DNA of 64,000 nt from Ornithinimicrobium sufpigmenti (GTDB lineage: Bacteria > Actinomycetota > Actinomycetes > Actinomycetales > Dermatophilaceae), in contig NZ_CP036403.1 in the NCBI RefSeq assembly GCF_004322775.1, forward strand, positions 3,596,001 through 3,660,000, in the 5' to 3' direction. This document shows, piece by piece, positions 34,642 through 43,251 of this stretch. Position 1 is the stretch's first letter. Each line of letters begins with the position of its first letter. The notes below the pieces were generated by a model. It was given only the letters and a program-made list of their open reading frames with translations. It was not told the origin of the DNA and made no database searches. The translations under genes and the position numbers were made by a program.

Positions 34642-37116
34642 TCAGCCTTCGGGCCGGGCCCACCGCCCGTCGGCCCAGGTCAGCACCCGCTCACGCCACC
34701 GTGGCCGGAAGGCGTACACCGCCGCCAGCCGGGCCACCGTCGCCCGCTCCGCCAGGGCGCGCCGCTCCTGCCCCACAGCCGCCGCGGCGAGGACGCTCTC
34801 GACCGCCTCCACCACGGTCGGCACCGCGCCGGCCGGCCACAAACCCTGGGTATGCCGCAGGTCGGCGTGCACCGCGAGGTTGACGGGGTCGAGGGCTGGC
34901 TCGGCGAGGCAGAGCGTGTCCAGGTCGAGGACCCCGAGGCGGCTTCGGCCGCCGTCCCAGAGCAGCTGCTGGTCGTGCAGGTCGCGGTGGGACACGACGA
35001 GCCGTCCCGCCGTCTCGCTCGTGGCCTCCAGCTGCTGCGCGGTCTCCTCCAGCCGGCGCGGCCACGGCGTCCCGTCCAGCATCCCGGTGGCCGCCGCGCG
35101 CGTCGCCCACGTGCGCAGCACCTGCGCCTCGTCCGCTCCGGTATGCCGTGCCAACCCGCCCGTCGCCTTGCCGTCCTGCGCCTGCAACTGCACCCAGGCG
35201 GCCGCCCACCGCTCCCAGATCTGCGGCCAGGACGGGTCGCCGTGCAGCTGGTGCACGGCCTGACCGGGCAGCACGGTCATCTCCACCACCGAGTCGTCGC
35301 TCGCCAGCACCGACGGTGCCGCGAGACCAGCCGCCTCGACGAGCCGCCGGCCGGTCTCGCTGGCCTCGGCGACACCGGGTGCCCGGCCCGGCCGCACCAC
35401 CTTGGCGTACCGGTCAGCCAGCTGCACGACCGCACGGCGGCCGGCGCGGTGGACGACCAGCCGGCCCTGCGCCGCAGCGTTCGCGAGCGCCGGCAGCTTG
35501 TCGTCCTCCCCCGGGGGCAGCAGGTTCACCCTGCCGTCCAGGTCGAGGGTCGCGGCGCGCAGGCGACCCTCACCGTCTGGGCCCTCCAGAGCCAGGCGGG
35601 GCCGCTCCCCCACCGGCCAGGCACGACGGACCTGCACCACCTGACCGTCGACCTGCACGGTCGAGGGCACCCGCCACCCGGCGAGCGTGGTCGCCGATCC
35701 GACCGAGCGCGCGGTTGTCACCGTCCCACCAGAGCGCTCGCTGGTCGCCGATCCGACCGAGCGCGCGGTTGTCACTGTCGCGTCGGTGAGAACCGTGCGC
35801 TCGGTCGGGGTGGGGGTGGGCGCGCCCGTGAGAATCGTGCGCTCGGTCGGGAGGGGGGTGGCCGCACCTGTGAGAACCGTGCGCTCGGTCGGGATGGGGG
35901 TGGCCGAGGCGGTGATCCCGTCAGCCAGGACGGTCGCGGCGAGCGCCGTACGTCGCTCGACCTCGGCCGCCCAGTCCTCGTCCTGCGCCCGCCAGGGCTC
36001 GGTCACCCGGGACAGCAGGGCTGCGGCGACCCAGACGGGGTGCGGGGCGGGCGCGCCATACGCCTCCTGGACGGCACCGACGGAGGTGCCCTCGAGGAGG
36101 GCCACCGCCCAGAGGCTGCCCAGGTCGAGCTCGGCGGGTCCGCGGCAGAGCCGGTCGAGGTCGCCGAGCACGATGCTGCCGTCGGTGGCGGCCAGGCACT
36201 GGTCGAGGGAGAAGTCACCGTGCAGCACCACGTCGGGTCCACCCGCCCACGAGGTCGGCAGCTGCTCGAGCACCGAGCGCGCCCCACGGCCGAGCCCGGG
36301 CGCTACCCGCTCCAGCTGCTCCACGGTGCACTCCGCAGCCCCCCTCACCTCGGGCCAGCCACGCCCTTCCAGGTCGGGCAGGGACGAGGTCGGCACCCGG
36401 TGGAGGCTCGCCAGGAGCCGGCCGGCGCTGCGCTGCTCGGCGTCGGAGGCGTGGAGCGACAGGTCACGACCCTCGACCCACTGCCACACACTGACGCTCG
36501 ACCCCACCTTCAGACCGGTCCCCGCAGCGTCCTCTGCTGTCGCCGGGCGCAGCACCGACACCCCGTGCTCGGTCAGCGCCCGCACCGCCCGGGCCCAGCG
36601 CCTCCGGTGCGGCTCGGCCGTGACCCGCACCACCGAGTCGCCGACGCGCAGCACCAGCCGGCGCAGCGGGTTGTAGCGCAGCACGGTCGCGGCCCCGAGG
36701 TCGAGCCCGCCCAGCGCCCGGGCGAGCCGGGGGTCGGTCTGGACGGGACCCCAGAGCAGCACGGCACCGTCGGGCAGCTCCCGCTCCGCCAGCCGGTCGG
36801 CGAGCCCGACCTCGGCCGCGACCAGCCGTGCCTTCTCGGCCTTGACACGCGCGGATCCGATCAGGATCTGCGCCCAGCCGACCGCTGCGCCGGTGGACCG
36901 GTCGACGAGGGCCGCGACGTGCTTGACGCCCGGCTTGGGCCGCAGGCGGGTGGCGCGCACCGGCATACCGATGAGCGCGCTCAACCGGTCGGCGTCCAGC
37001 AGGGTGCCCAGGTGGGGGTCCCGGTCCGGGGCCGGGGCCGGGTCCGGGGCCGGGGCCGGGGCCGGGTCCGGGTCCGGGGCCGGGTCCGGGTCCGGGTCCG
37101 GGAGCAGCTCAGCCAC
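34642..37116 (-). CDS. Protein with two aminoglycoside-phosphotransferase-like domains; repeat-derived linker
   Basis: An 824-residue protein. A (PD/PA)n N-terminus is followed by an APH-type kinase domain (about 45-400) with VLHGDFSLDQCL and GDLDRL. A linker (about 410-470) contains three 14-residue PTERT units and two VTTARSVGSAT units. A second APH-like domain (about 480-820) carries VVSHRDLHDQQLL and LDLDTL. Both catalytic loops look intact. APH folds phosphorylate sugars, choline or other small alcohols. Placed after an ABC exporter and three glycosyltransferases, it may phosphorylate a glycan precursor. The GTG start overlaps the ABC gene by 8 bp. Confidence 0.8.
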   Translation of the reverse strand: MAELLPDPDPDPAPDPDPAPAPAPDPAPAPDRDPHLGTLLDADRLSALIGMPVRATRLRPKPGVKHVAALVDRSTGAAVGWAQILIGSARVKAEKARLVAAEVGLADRLAERELPDGAVLLWGPVQTDPRLARALGGLDLGAATVLRYNPLRRLVLRVGDSVVRVTAEPHRRRWARAVRALTEHGVSVLRPATAEDAAGTGLKVGSSVSVWQWVEGRDLSLHASDAEQRSAGRLLASLHRVPTSSLPDLEGRGWPEVRGAAECTVEQLERVAPGLGRGARSVLEQLPTSWAGGPDVVLHGDFSLDQCLAATDGSIVLGDLDRLCRGPAELDLGSLWAVALLEGTSVGAVQEAYGAPAPHPVWVAAALLSRVTEPWRAQDEDWAAEVERRTALAATVLADGITASATPIPTERTVLTGAATPLPTERTILTGAPTPTPTERTVLTDATVTTARSVGSATSERSGGTVTTARSVGSATTLAGWRVPSTVQVDGQVVQVRRAWPVGERPRLALEGPDGEGRLRAATLDLDGRVNLLPPGEDDKLPALANAAAQGRLVVHRAGRRAVVQLADRYAKVVRPGRAPGVAEASETGRRLVEAAGLAAPSVLASDDSVVEMTVLPGQAVHQLHGDPSWPQIWERWAAAWVQLQAQDGKATGGLARHTGADEAQVLRTWATRAAATGMLDGTPWPRRLEETAQQLEATSETAGRLVVSHRDLHDQQLLWDGGRSRLGVLDLDTLCLAEPALDPVNLAVHADLRHTQGLWPAGAVPTVVEAVESVLAAAAVGQERRALAERATVARLAAVYAFRPRWRERVLTWADGRWARPEG
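35690..35910. repeat. Intragenic repeat cluster (family E)
   Basis: Three 42-bp units (from about 35787) share GTGAGAAYCGTGCGCTCGGT. Two more copies, near 35698 and 35752, are in opposite orientation (CGACCGAGCGCGCGGTTGTC). All lie in frame within the linker of the phosphotransferase-like gene. The same motif recurs at 63549-63630. Confidence 0.85.
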
Positions 37117-38893
37117 GGAGGTCCTCCAGCACCCGCTCCCACGGGGCGTCGGCGGGCTGACCCTCCCACGCCACCTGTCCCTCCTCGACGAGGACGAGGC
37201 GGTCGGCCCAGCCGGCCGTCTCCAGGTCGTGGGTGACCATGACGCAGGTCCGGCCGCGGGCCAGCTCCTGGATGGCCTGGCTGACCAGCTCGACGTTCTC
37301 CGGGTCCAGGCCGGTCGTCGGCTCGTCGAGCAGCAGCACGGGGGCGTCGCGCAGGAAGGCGCGGGCCAGCGAGATCCGCTGCCTCTGCCCGCCGGAGAGG
37401 CTCGATCCGCGCTCGCTCACGGTGGTCTGCAGGCCGTCGGGCAGCCGGTCGGTGAACTCTACGACCCGCGCCAGCCGGGCGGCACGCAGCACCTCCTCGT
37501 CGGTCGCGTCCGGGTTGCCCTGGCGGATGTTGTCCTCGACCGTGCCGGTGAAGAGGATCGCGTCCTGCTGCACCAGGGCGATCTGGCGGCGCAGCTCGCC
37601 GAGGTCGAGGTTGCGCAGGTCGACACCGTCGAAGCGCACGCTGCCCTGGTTCGGGTCCAGCAGCCGCAGCAACAGGGAGATCAGCGTCGACTTGCCCGAG
37701 CCGGAGGGCCCGACCACGGCCACGGTCTCACCGGGTCGCACCGCGAGCGAGAGCCCGCGCAGCACCGGCACCCCGGGCTCGAACTCCAGGTCGACCTCGT
37801 CCAACGACAGCGCGCCCCGGACCTTGCGCAGCGGCACGGGATGCGGCGGGGAGACGATGTCGGGCTCGACGTCGAGGATGTCCGCGACGCGCTCGCCGGA
37901 GGCGCTGGCGCGGGCGATGCGGCCGGTGTACTTCGCCAGGTCACGCAGCGGCTTCATCGAGGTCTTGAGGTAGGTCAGGAAGATCACCAGGTCACCGGGG
38001 GTCATCGCGCCCTGCAGCACCCGGGTCCCGCCCAGGTAGAGCACCGCGGCGGTCGCGACCCCGACGAGCACGTCGGTGCGGCGCTCCAGCGCGGCGGCCA
38101 GCCGCCTGGCCTTGACCCCGTCCTTGAGCGACTTGGCGTTCGAGCCGCGGAAGTGCTTGGAGCGGTCGTCCTCCATGCCGTACGCCTGCACGTGCGTCAT
38201 CCCGGCCATCGTCTCCTGGGCGATGTTGGCCAGGTCGCCCTCGCTGCGCCGGGTCTTGCGCGAGGCGGAGGTGATCTGGCCGGTGCTCGTGCGCGAGGAG
38301 AGCACAAAGACGAGGATCGCGCCCAGGCTGATCAGCGTCAGCATCGGGTCCAGCCAGGTCATCACGCCCAGCATCGCGACGAGGGTGAAGCAGTTGACCA
38401 GCAGCGGCATACCGGCGGTGACGCCCACCTCCTGCAGCCGCCCCACGTCGGCGACCAGCCGCTGCACGACGTCGCCGGAGCGTGCCTTGCCGTGGTAGCT
38501 CCTGGACAGTCCCTGCACGTGGTCGAAGACCCGCGCCCGCAGCTGGGTGGCGATCCGGGAGCCGCCGAGGGCGAAGCAGACGGTGCTGCCGTAGTTGCTC
38601 ACCGCGCGCAGCCCGACGATCGAGATCGTCGCCAGTCCCGCGGCGATGAGCAGCTGGGTCGAGGCGGCCGGGCCGCTGCCGCTGAGGTCGGCGCCCAGGC
38701 TGCGGGTCACCGCGTCGACGACCAGCTTGACCGGCCACGGCTCCAGCACGCGGAAGACGACCTCGAGCATGAGCAGCAGCCCGCCGCCGGCCAGCAGCTT
38801 CTTCTGCCCGTTGAGGTGGGGCCTGATCAGCCCGAGGGTGCGGCGCAGGGCCGAGGGCCGCAACGTCTGCGACGTCTGCGTGGCCCTGCCCAT
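37109..38893 (-). CDS. ABC exporter, fused permease and ATPase
   Basis: A 594-residue half-transporter of the lipid/glycan exporter type. A six-helix membrane domain (about 25-320) precedes a nucleotide-binding domain with Walker [11 protein letters not shown]-loop VQQDAILFTG, signature SLSGGQRQR and Walker B VLLLDEPTTG. It would act as a dimer. Surrounding glycosyltransferases suggest that it flips or exports a glycolipid or glycan. The ATG at 38893 follows a long purine-rich site. A GTG at 39037 overlapping the upstream stop would add 48 low-complexity residues. Confidence 0.9.
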   Translation of the reverse strand: MGRATQTSQTLRPSALRRTLGLIRPHLNGQKKLLAGGGLLLMLEVVFRVLEPWPVKLVVDAVTRSLGADLSGSGPAASTQLLIAAGLATISIVGLRAVSNYGSTVCFALGGSRIATQLRARVFDHVQGLSRSYHGKARSGDVVQRLVADVGRLQEVGVTAGMPLLVNCFTLVAMLGVMTWLDPMLTLISLGAILVFVLSSRTSTGQITSASRKTRRSEGDLANIAQETMAGMTHVQAYGMEDDRSKHFRGSNAKSLKDGVKARRLAAALERRTDVLVGVATAAVLYLGGTRVLQGAMTPGDLVIFLTYLKTSMKPLRDLAKYTGRIARASASGERVADILDVEPDIVSPPHPVPLRKVRGALSLDEVDLEFEPGVPVLRGLSLAVRPGETVAVVGPSGSGKSTLISLLLRLLDPNQGSVRFDGVDLRNLDLGELRRQIALVQQDAILFTGTVEDNIRQGNPDATDEEVLRAARLARVVEFTDRLPDGLQTTVSERGSSLSGGQRQRISLARAFLRDAPVLLLDEPTTGLDPENVELVSQAIQELARGRTCVMVTHDLETAGWADRLVLVEEGQVAWEGQPADAPWERVLEDLRG

Positions 38894-39023
38894 GCGCCCC
38901 ACCTTCCTCTCCTTCTGCGGGTCTGTCGTGCCGGCCGTCCCTTGGCCCTCCCGCTCCGGGGATGCCGGGCCGGCCGTCTTCGTGCGCGGCCACCGCCACG
39001 CCGCCCCGGTCGGGCGTCCTGCT

Positions 39024-40478
39024 CTAGACCAGTGCACCGTGGGCCTCCAGCGTGGCAGTCCTGGTGGCGTCCAGCGCGTGGTCCAGGACGTGGTCCAGGA
39101 CGTGGTCCAGCACGTGATCCAGCACGTGATCCCAGGAGTGCTCGGACTCCATCAGCGCGCGTGCCGCGGCTCCGAGCCGGGCGGCGCGTGCCGGATCGGT
39201 GACGAGCGCGTCGATCGCGGCCGCCAGTGCGGGCGGGTCGGACGGCGGCACCAGGACACCGGTCTCGCCGTCGCGGACGACGGAGGGGATCTGCCCGATC
39301 CGGGTCGCGACGGTCGGCAGTGCGGCCGCGCCGTACTCGTAGACCTTCAGCGGTGAGAAGTAGTGGTCGTCGCGCTCGGGGTAGGGGGCGACGGCGACGA
39401 GGGCACCCTGCAGGGTGTCCGGGATGTGCTCCGGCGCCACCGCCCCGACGAGGTCGACGTCCAGCCCGTGCCTGGCGACGGCCGTCTCGACGACCTCGCG
39501 CACCGGGCCGTCACCGATGAGGCGCAACCGCCACGGGACCTGGGCCAGGGCGGCGGCCTCGACCAGGTCCTCCACGCCGTGCCACGGCTTGAGGGTGCCG
39601 ACGAAGACGACGACGGGGGCGCCGTCCAGGTTGGGCACGACCGGCTGCACGCGGGCGGTGTTGACGCCGTTGGGGGTGACGACGACGGCGGGACGGTGGG
39701 CACCTGCCATCAGCCCCGTCGCACCCGTGTGAGCGGGACCCTCCCCACCCGTGTGGGCGGGACCCTCCCCACCCGTGTGCAGGAACGGTGTGTCACATGC
39801 GTCGTCCGCACGACGGATGTGACGCACCGTTTCGGCACAGTCGTCCCCGTGACTGTCCAGGTGGCTGACCAGGTGGCCGCGCACCCAGCCGGCCACCGGC
39901 TCGCTGACGCAGCCGACAACGTCGGCGGCAGCCAGCTGGGCACGGAGGGCACCGACGGCGCCGTCGTGGTCGACGAGCACGCGGTGGGTCGCCTGCTCCT
40001 CGATCAGCGGGGCGTTGACCTCCAGGATCGTGATCGGCTCGCGCCCGGGCAGGGCGTCGCGGACCTGGCTGAAGATGCGGGAGAAGAGGGAGTAGCGCTC
40101 GTAGACCACGTCGGGGGCCAGCTCGATGACGCGGGCGGCCAGCTCGGCGGCTGCGCGCTGCTGGGCGCGCTCGCGCTCGGCCGGGTCCAGGCCCTTGCCG
40201 CCGACGCGGACGAGGTGGACGGGCAGGTCGGCCAGGTCGGCCGGGACGTCCTCGCCGTGGCGCACGGCATACACCTCCACGTGTGCACCACGGGCGCGCC
40301 AGGCGCGGACGATCTCCTGGATGTGCACGCTGGCGCCCTTGGTGCCGAAGACGGGGATGCCGGGGTCGGCGCAGACGTAGGCGACGGTGGTCACCGGCGT
40401 GGTCCTCGGACGGCTTGTCGGACAGGTCGTCGGACGGCTTGTCGGCGGGGTCATCGGTGTCGTGCTCAGCGTGGTCAT
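39024..40478 (-). CDS. Glycosyltransferase family 4 with an in-frame palindromic repeat insertion
   Basis: A 484-residue GT-B enzyme. A Thr/Pro-rich leader precedes VAYVCADPGIPVFGTKGASVH (acceptor domain). The donor domain has VVFVGTLKPWHGVEDL, PERDDHYFSPLKVYEYGA and GVLVPP. Between domains, residues encoded by 39782-39838 (AETVRHIRRADDACDTPF) come from a palindromic element, followed by three HTGGEGPA-type repeats; family members have a short loop there. The C-terminus is a DHVL tandem repeat. The insertion keeps the frame, so the protein is probably still made. ATGA overlap with the upstream gene. Confidence 0.85.
   Translation of the reverse strand: MTTLSTTPMTPPTSRPTTCPTSRPRTTPVTTVAYVCADPGIPVFGTKGASVHIQEIVRAWRARGAHVEVYAVRHGEDVPADLADLPVHLVRVGGKGLDPAERERAQQRAAAELAARVIELAPDVVYERYSLFSRIFSQVRDALPGREPITILEVNAPLIEEQATHRVLVDHDGAVGALRAQLAAADVVGCVSEPVAGWVRGHLVSHLDSHGDDCAETVRHIRRADDACDTPFLHTGGEGPAHTGGEGPAHTGATGLMAGAHRPAVVVTPNGVNTARVQPVVPNLDGAPVVVFVGTLKPWHGVEDLVEAAALAQVPWRLRLIGDGPVREVVETAVARHGLDVDLVGAVAPEHIPDTLQGALVAVAPYPERDDHYFSPLKVYEYGAAALPTVATRIGQIPSVVRDGETGVLVPPSDPPALAAAIDALVTDPARAARLGAAARALMESEHSWDHVLDHVLDHVLDHVLDHALDATRTATLEAHGALV
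39070..39135. repeat. 12-bp tandem repeat encoding DHVL
   Basis: About five copies of a CGTGGTCCAGGA-like 12-mer encode the repeated tetrapeptide DHVL near the C-terminus of the glycosyltransferase. Copy number is likely to vary by slippage without breaking the frame. Confidence 0.85.
39782..39838. repeat. 57-bp palindromic element, intragenic copy (family D)
   Basis: It is the same length as the copy at 9281-9337 and identical at about 50 of 57 positions. The central stem retains pairing through at least two compensatory pairs of changes (T:A to C:G and G:C to C:G), with two new mismatches. It is a whole number of codons (19) and lies in frame. Confidence 0.88.
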
Positions 40479-41743
40479 CGGCGGGCCTCCACGGGTCGGG
40501 CGAGGTCGGCGAGCAGCCGGACCTGGCGGGTGGTGTCGAAGTCGCGCTCGATGAGCGCCCTGGCGGCGCGGGCGATGTCCACGCGCGGCCAGGCGGGGTC
40601 GGCGACCTGCCGCAGTGCGGCGGCGACCCGTTCGGGCAGGCCGGCGGGCTCGTGGGAGAGCAGGATGCCGGTGGCGGGGCTCTCGCCCCGCGCCGGGTGG
40701 ACGGCCTCGGGGATGCCGGTGACGTCGGTCGCGACGCAGGGCACGCCGCTGGCCATCGCCTCGAGCAGCACGGTCGGCAGCCCGTCCGCGTTGCCGTCCG
40801 CACCTACCACGCAGGGGGCAGCCATGACGTCGGCCCAGTCCAGCTCGGCGACCAGCTCGGCCTGGCTGCGGGAGCCGAGCAGGCTCACCACGTCGGTCAG
40901 GCCGGCGTCGGCAACCTGCTGGCGCAGGGCTGGGAGCAGCTCCCCCTCGCCCACGATCCGGACGTCGAGCGGCATACCCTGCCCGTGCAGCTGCCGGACG
41001 GCCTCCACGAGGTGGTCGAAGCCCTTCTTCTCCACGACGCGGCCGACGGCCAGGACCCGCAGGGGGGTATGCGGCGGCTCAGGATCGCGGTAGCTGAAGC
41101 GGGGCAGGTCCAGGCCGTTGCGGACCAGCACGACCTTGTCCTCGCCGAGGGTGGGGTCGATGGTGGTGAGCAGGTGGCGGCGGTTGTACTCGCTGATCGC
41201 TACCACCTTCTCGGCGCGCTGCAGGATCTCACGGAGCAGGATCGGGTCGAGGTCGTGGTGGAAGATGTCCTTGGCGTGGGTGGTGAGCGTGTAGGGGATG
41301 CCGGTCAGCGCAGAGGCGACGGCGGCGCACCACGAGGCGAGCGTGGCGAAGTGGACATGCATGCGGGTGATGCCGTCGCGGCGCAGCGCCAGGGCCAGCT
41401 CGACGGCCTGGGCGGCGTCGCCGGGGTCGAGGCGGACCAGCAGCGGCATCAACTCGCCGAACCGGGCGCCGAAGTCGGGCAGCTCGGCGTGGGCGCGCGC
41501 GAAGGCGCCCCACTCGGTGGACAGCTTGTGCGCCCGCGGCAGGTGGGTGACCGGTGCCTGGACCTGGGCCAGCTGGGGGTGGAAGCGGGAGTCGCGGGTG
41601 GGGCGCAGGGCGTAGATCGCCAGGTCCTCGCCGGCGGCCTCGCGGGCGAGGATCTCGGTGACGACGAACGTCTCGGAGAAGCGCGGATAGACCTTGAGGA
41701 TGTATGCGGTGCGTTCGGGGCGGGGCTGGGTGTCAGACAGCAA
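40475..41743 (-). CDS. Glycosyltransferase family 4
   Basis: A 422-residue GT-B enzyme. AYILKVYPRFSETFVVTEIL opens the acceptor domain. HVHFATLASWCA and TTHAKDIFHHDLD are typical of the WcaL/colanic-acid-type branch. The donor site shows VLAVGRVVEKKGFDHLVEAV, GSRSQAELVAEL and ADGNADGLPTVLLEAMASG (the E-x7-E region). No ATG or GTG lies before the essential first strand. The best start is TTG at 41743, preceded by AGGAG at 7 bp and overlapping the upstream stop by 11 bp. It ends in an ATGA overlap with the next glycosyltransferase gene. Confidence 0.87.
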   Translation of the reverse strand: MLSDTQPRPERTAYILKVYPRFSETFVVTEILAREAAGEDLAIYALRPTRDSRFHPQLAQVQAPVTHLPRAHKLSTEWGAFARAHAELPDFGARFGELMPLLVRLDPGDAAQAVELALALRRDGITRMHVHFATLASWCAAVASALTGIPYTLTTHAKDIFHHDLDPILLREILQRAEKVVAISEYNRRHLLTTIDPTLGEDKVVLVRNGLDLPRFSYRDPEPPHTPLRVLAVGRVVEKKGFDHLVEAVRQLHGQGMPLDVRIVGEGELLPALRQQVADAGLTDVVSLLGSRSQAELVAELDWADVMAAPCVVGADGNADGLPTVLLEAMASGVPCVATDVTGIPEAVHPARGESPATGILLSHEPAGLPERVAAALRQVADPAWPRVDIARAARALIERDFDTTRQVRLLADLARPVEARR

Positions 41744-43037
41744 CGGGGAGCTCCTGGGTCGTGGTGGTGGCGGCGGGCTGATCGGCCGCGGCGAGGGGAG
41801 CGGTGGTCGTCTCGGGGCTGCCTTCGCCCTGGGCGTCCGCGGTCCGGGCGTCCGCGGTCCGGGCGGTGCACACCAGGCGGGCGGCCGAGCGGGCGACCTC
41901 GCGCAGGCCGCCGAGGTGCAGGTGCGCGCGCTGCGTGCGGCGGCGGACGGCGCCGGCCCACCAGCGGGTGAGCGCCTGCGGGGTGAGGTCGCCCTCGCGC
42001 AGCAGGTCGACCGAGCCGTGGGCGGCCAGCGACTCGACGCGGATGAGCTGCTCGCGGCGGGGCGTCTCCCGCGGCACCAGCAGGGCTGGGACGTCAGTGG
42101 CGAGGGTCTCGGTGACGGTGTTGTAGCCGGCCATCGAGATGCTGGCGGCGGCGCGGCGGATCGGACCCGCCGCGTCCGGGATGGACCGGACGACGGTCGT
42201 GGACGGCCCGGCTGCGAGCTCGATCGCGCGGTGGTCGGCGTCGGACATCTGCGGACCGGTGATGATGACGTGGCGGTGACCGGCCGGCACGGTGGCGCGG
42301 GCCGCGGCCATGCACAGGCGGAAGCCGTCGCTGCCGCCGCCGGCGGTGGTGATGAGGTAGGGGATCTCGGGGTCGAGCCCGGAGGGGAGCTCCGCACGGC
42401 CGTGGGAGAGGAAGCCCTGGTAGCGGACCATGTCGTGCAGCGCGGTGGGGATCTCCTCGGTGCGGCGCAGGTCATGCACACGGGGGTCGCCGTAGACCCA
42501 GATCTCGTCGTAGAGCTCGCGGACCAGCGCCGGCTGGACGCGCGCCCACTCGACGGCGACGACCTGCGGCGAGTCGAGCACGTCGCGCAGCCCCAGGACG
42601 ATCCTGGCCTGGGGGTGCTCGGTGCGCAGGGCGCGCAGCCCGGCCTCCAGCTCGCCGTTCACGCCTAGAGCGTGTCGGTCGACGATGAACAGGTCGGGGC
42701 GGAAGGTGGTGAGGGTGGCCCGGACGATGTCGCCGCGCACCGAGGTGACGGTCTGCATACCGACGTCGAGGCGCTTGGGCCCATAGCCCCCCACGCCCTT
42801 GTTGACCGCCGGCAGCGTGACGACGTCGAAACCCTGCGGCAGCGAGTCGGCACCAGCCTCGGGGACGCCGTTGATGAGCAGACCGGTCACCTGGCGGCCG
42901 GTGAGCACCGGCAGCCGGTGGCTCAGCGCGTGAGCCAGCGCACGGTTGCGCCGGAAGTGACCGAGCCCCTGCGAGTCGTGCGAGTAGAGCACCACCCGGA
43001 GCGATGAGCTCTCTGATCGAGCGACCACGGCGTCCAC
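41733..43037 (-). CDS. MurG-like (GT28-fold) glycosyltransferase
   Basis: A 434-residue protein. The N-terminal RVVLYSHDSQGLGHFRRNRALAHAL is the glycine-rich loop of MurG/GT28-like enzymes. The C-terminal domain has ITTAGGGSDGFRLC, HVIITGPQMSD and SMAGYNTVTETLATDVPALL, which bind the nucleotide sugar. A disordered Ala/Thr tail follows. First gene of the glycan operon. GTG start after GAGGAAGGA. A triple direct repeat matching response-regulator sites lies 64 bp upstream. Confidence 0.84.
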   Translation of the reverse strand: MDAVVARSESSSLRVVLYSHDSQGLGHFRRNRALAHALSHRLPVLTGRQVTGLLINGVPEAGADSLPQGFDVVTLPAVNKGVGGYGPKRLDVGMQTVTSVRGDIVRATLTTFRPDLFIVDRHALGVNGELEAGLRALRTEHPQARIVLGLRDVLDSPQVVAVEWARVQPALVRELYDEIWVYGDPRVHDLRRTEEIPTALHDMVRYQGFLSHGRAELPSGLDPEIPYLITTAGGGSDGFRLCMAAARATVPAGHRHVIITGPQMSDADHRAIELAAGPSTTVVRSIPDAAGPIRRAAASISMAGYNTVTETLATDVPALLVPRETPRREQLIRVESLAAHGSVDLLREGDLTPQALTRWWAGAVRRRTQRAHLHLGGLREVARSAARLVCTARTADARTADAQGEGSPETTTAPLAAADQPAATTTTQELPVAV

Positions 43038-43100
43038 CGTCCTTCCTCATCCAGGGCCGCCGGGACCGGCGGCCGATGAAGATTGAGTGAACTGCACCCG

Positions 43101-43140
43101 GATGAGGGGTGGATGACAGAGCGATGAGAGCTCTCTCATC
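43101..43140. promoter_or_regulatory. Triple 11-bp direct repeat, candidate response-regulator operator
   Basis: GATGA occurs at 43101, 43112 and 43123, each one helical turn apart. The last one extends into the palindrome GATGAGAG-CT-CTCTCATC (43123-43140). It lies just upstream of the glycan operon and next to an OmpR-type two-component system. A near-identical site occurs at 31361-31386. Confidence 0.55.
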
Positions 43141-43157
43141 CGTCACGCCCAGCCCCG

Positions 43158-43200
43158 ACCGGCGACACGGTCTGCGCCCCACCGGCGACACGGTCTGCGG
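43158..43200. repeat. 23-bp tandem repeat array (family B), two units
   Basis: Two adjoining copies of a unit beginning ACCGGCGACACGGTCTGC, between the glycan operon promoter and the response regulator gene. Confidence 0.85.
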
Positions 43201-43251
43201 CGAACGTGGTGCCGCTCAGAGGGAAAGCCTGCCGCCGGGCCGGAAGATGAC

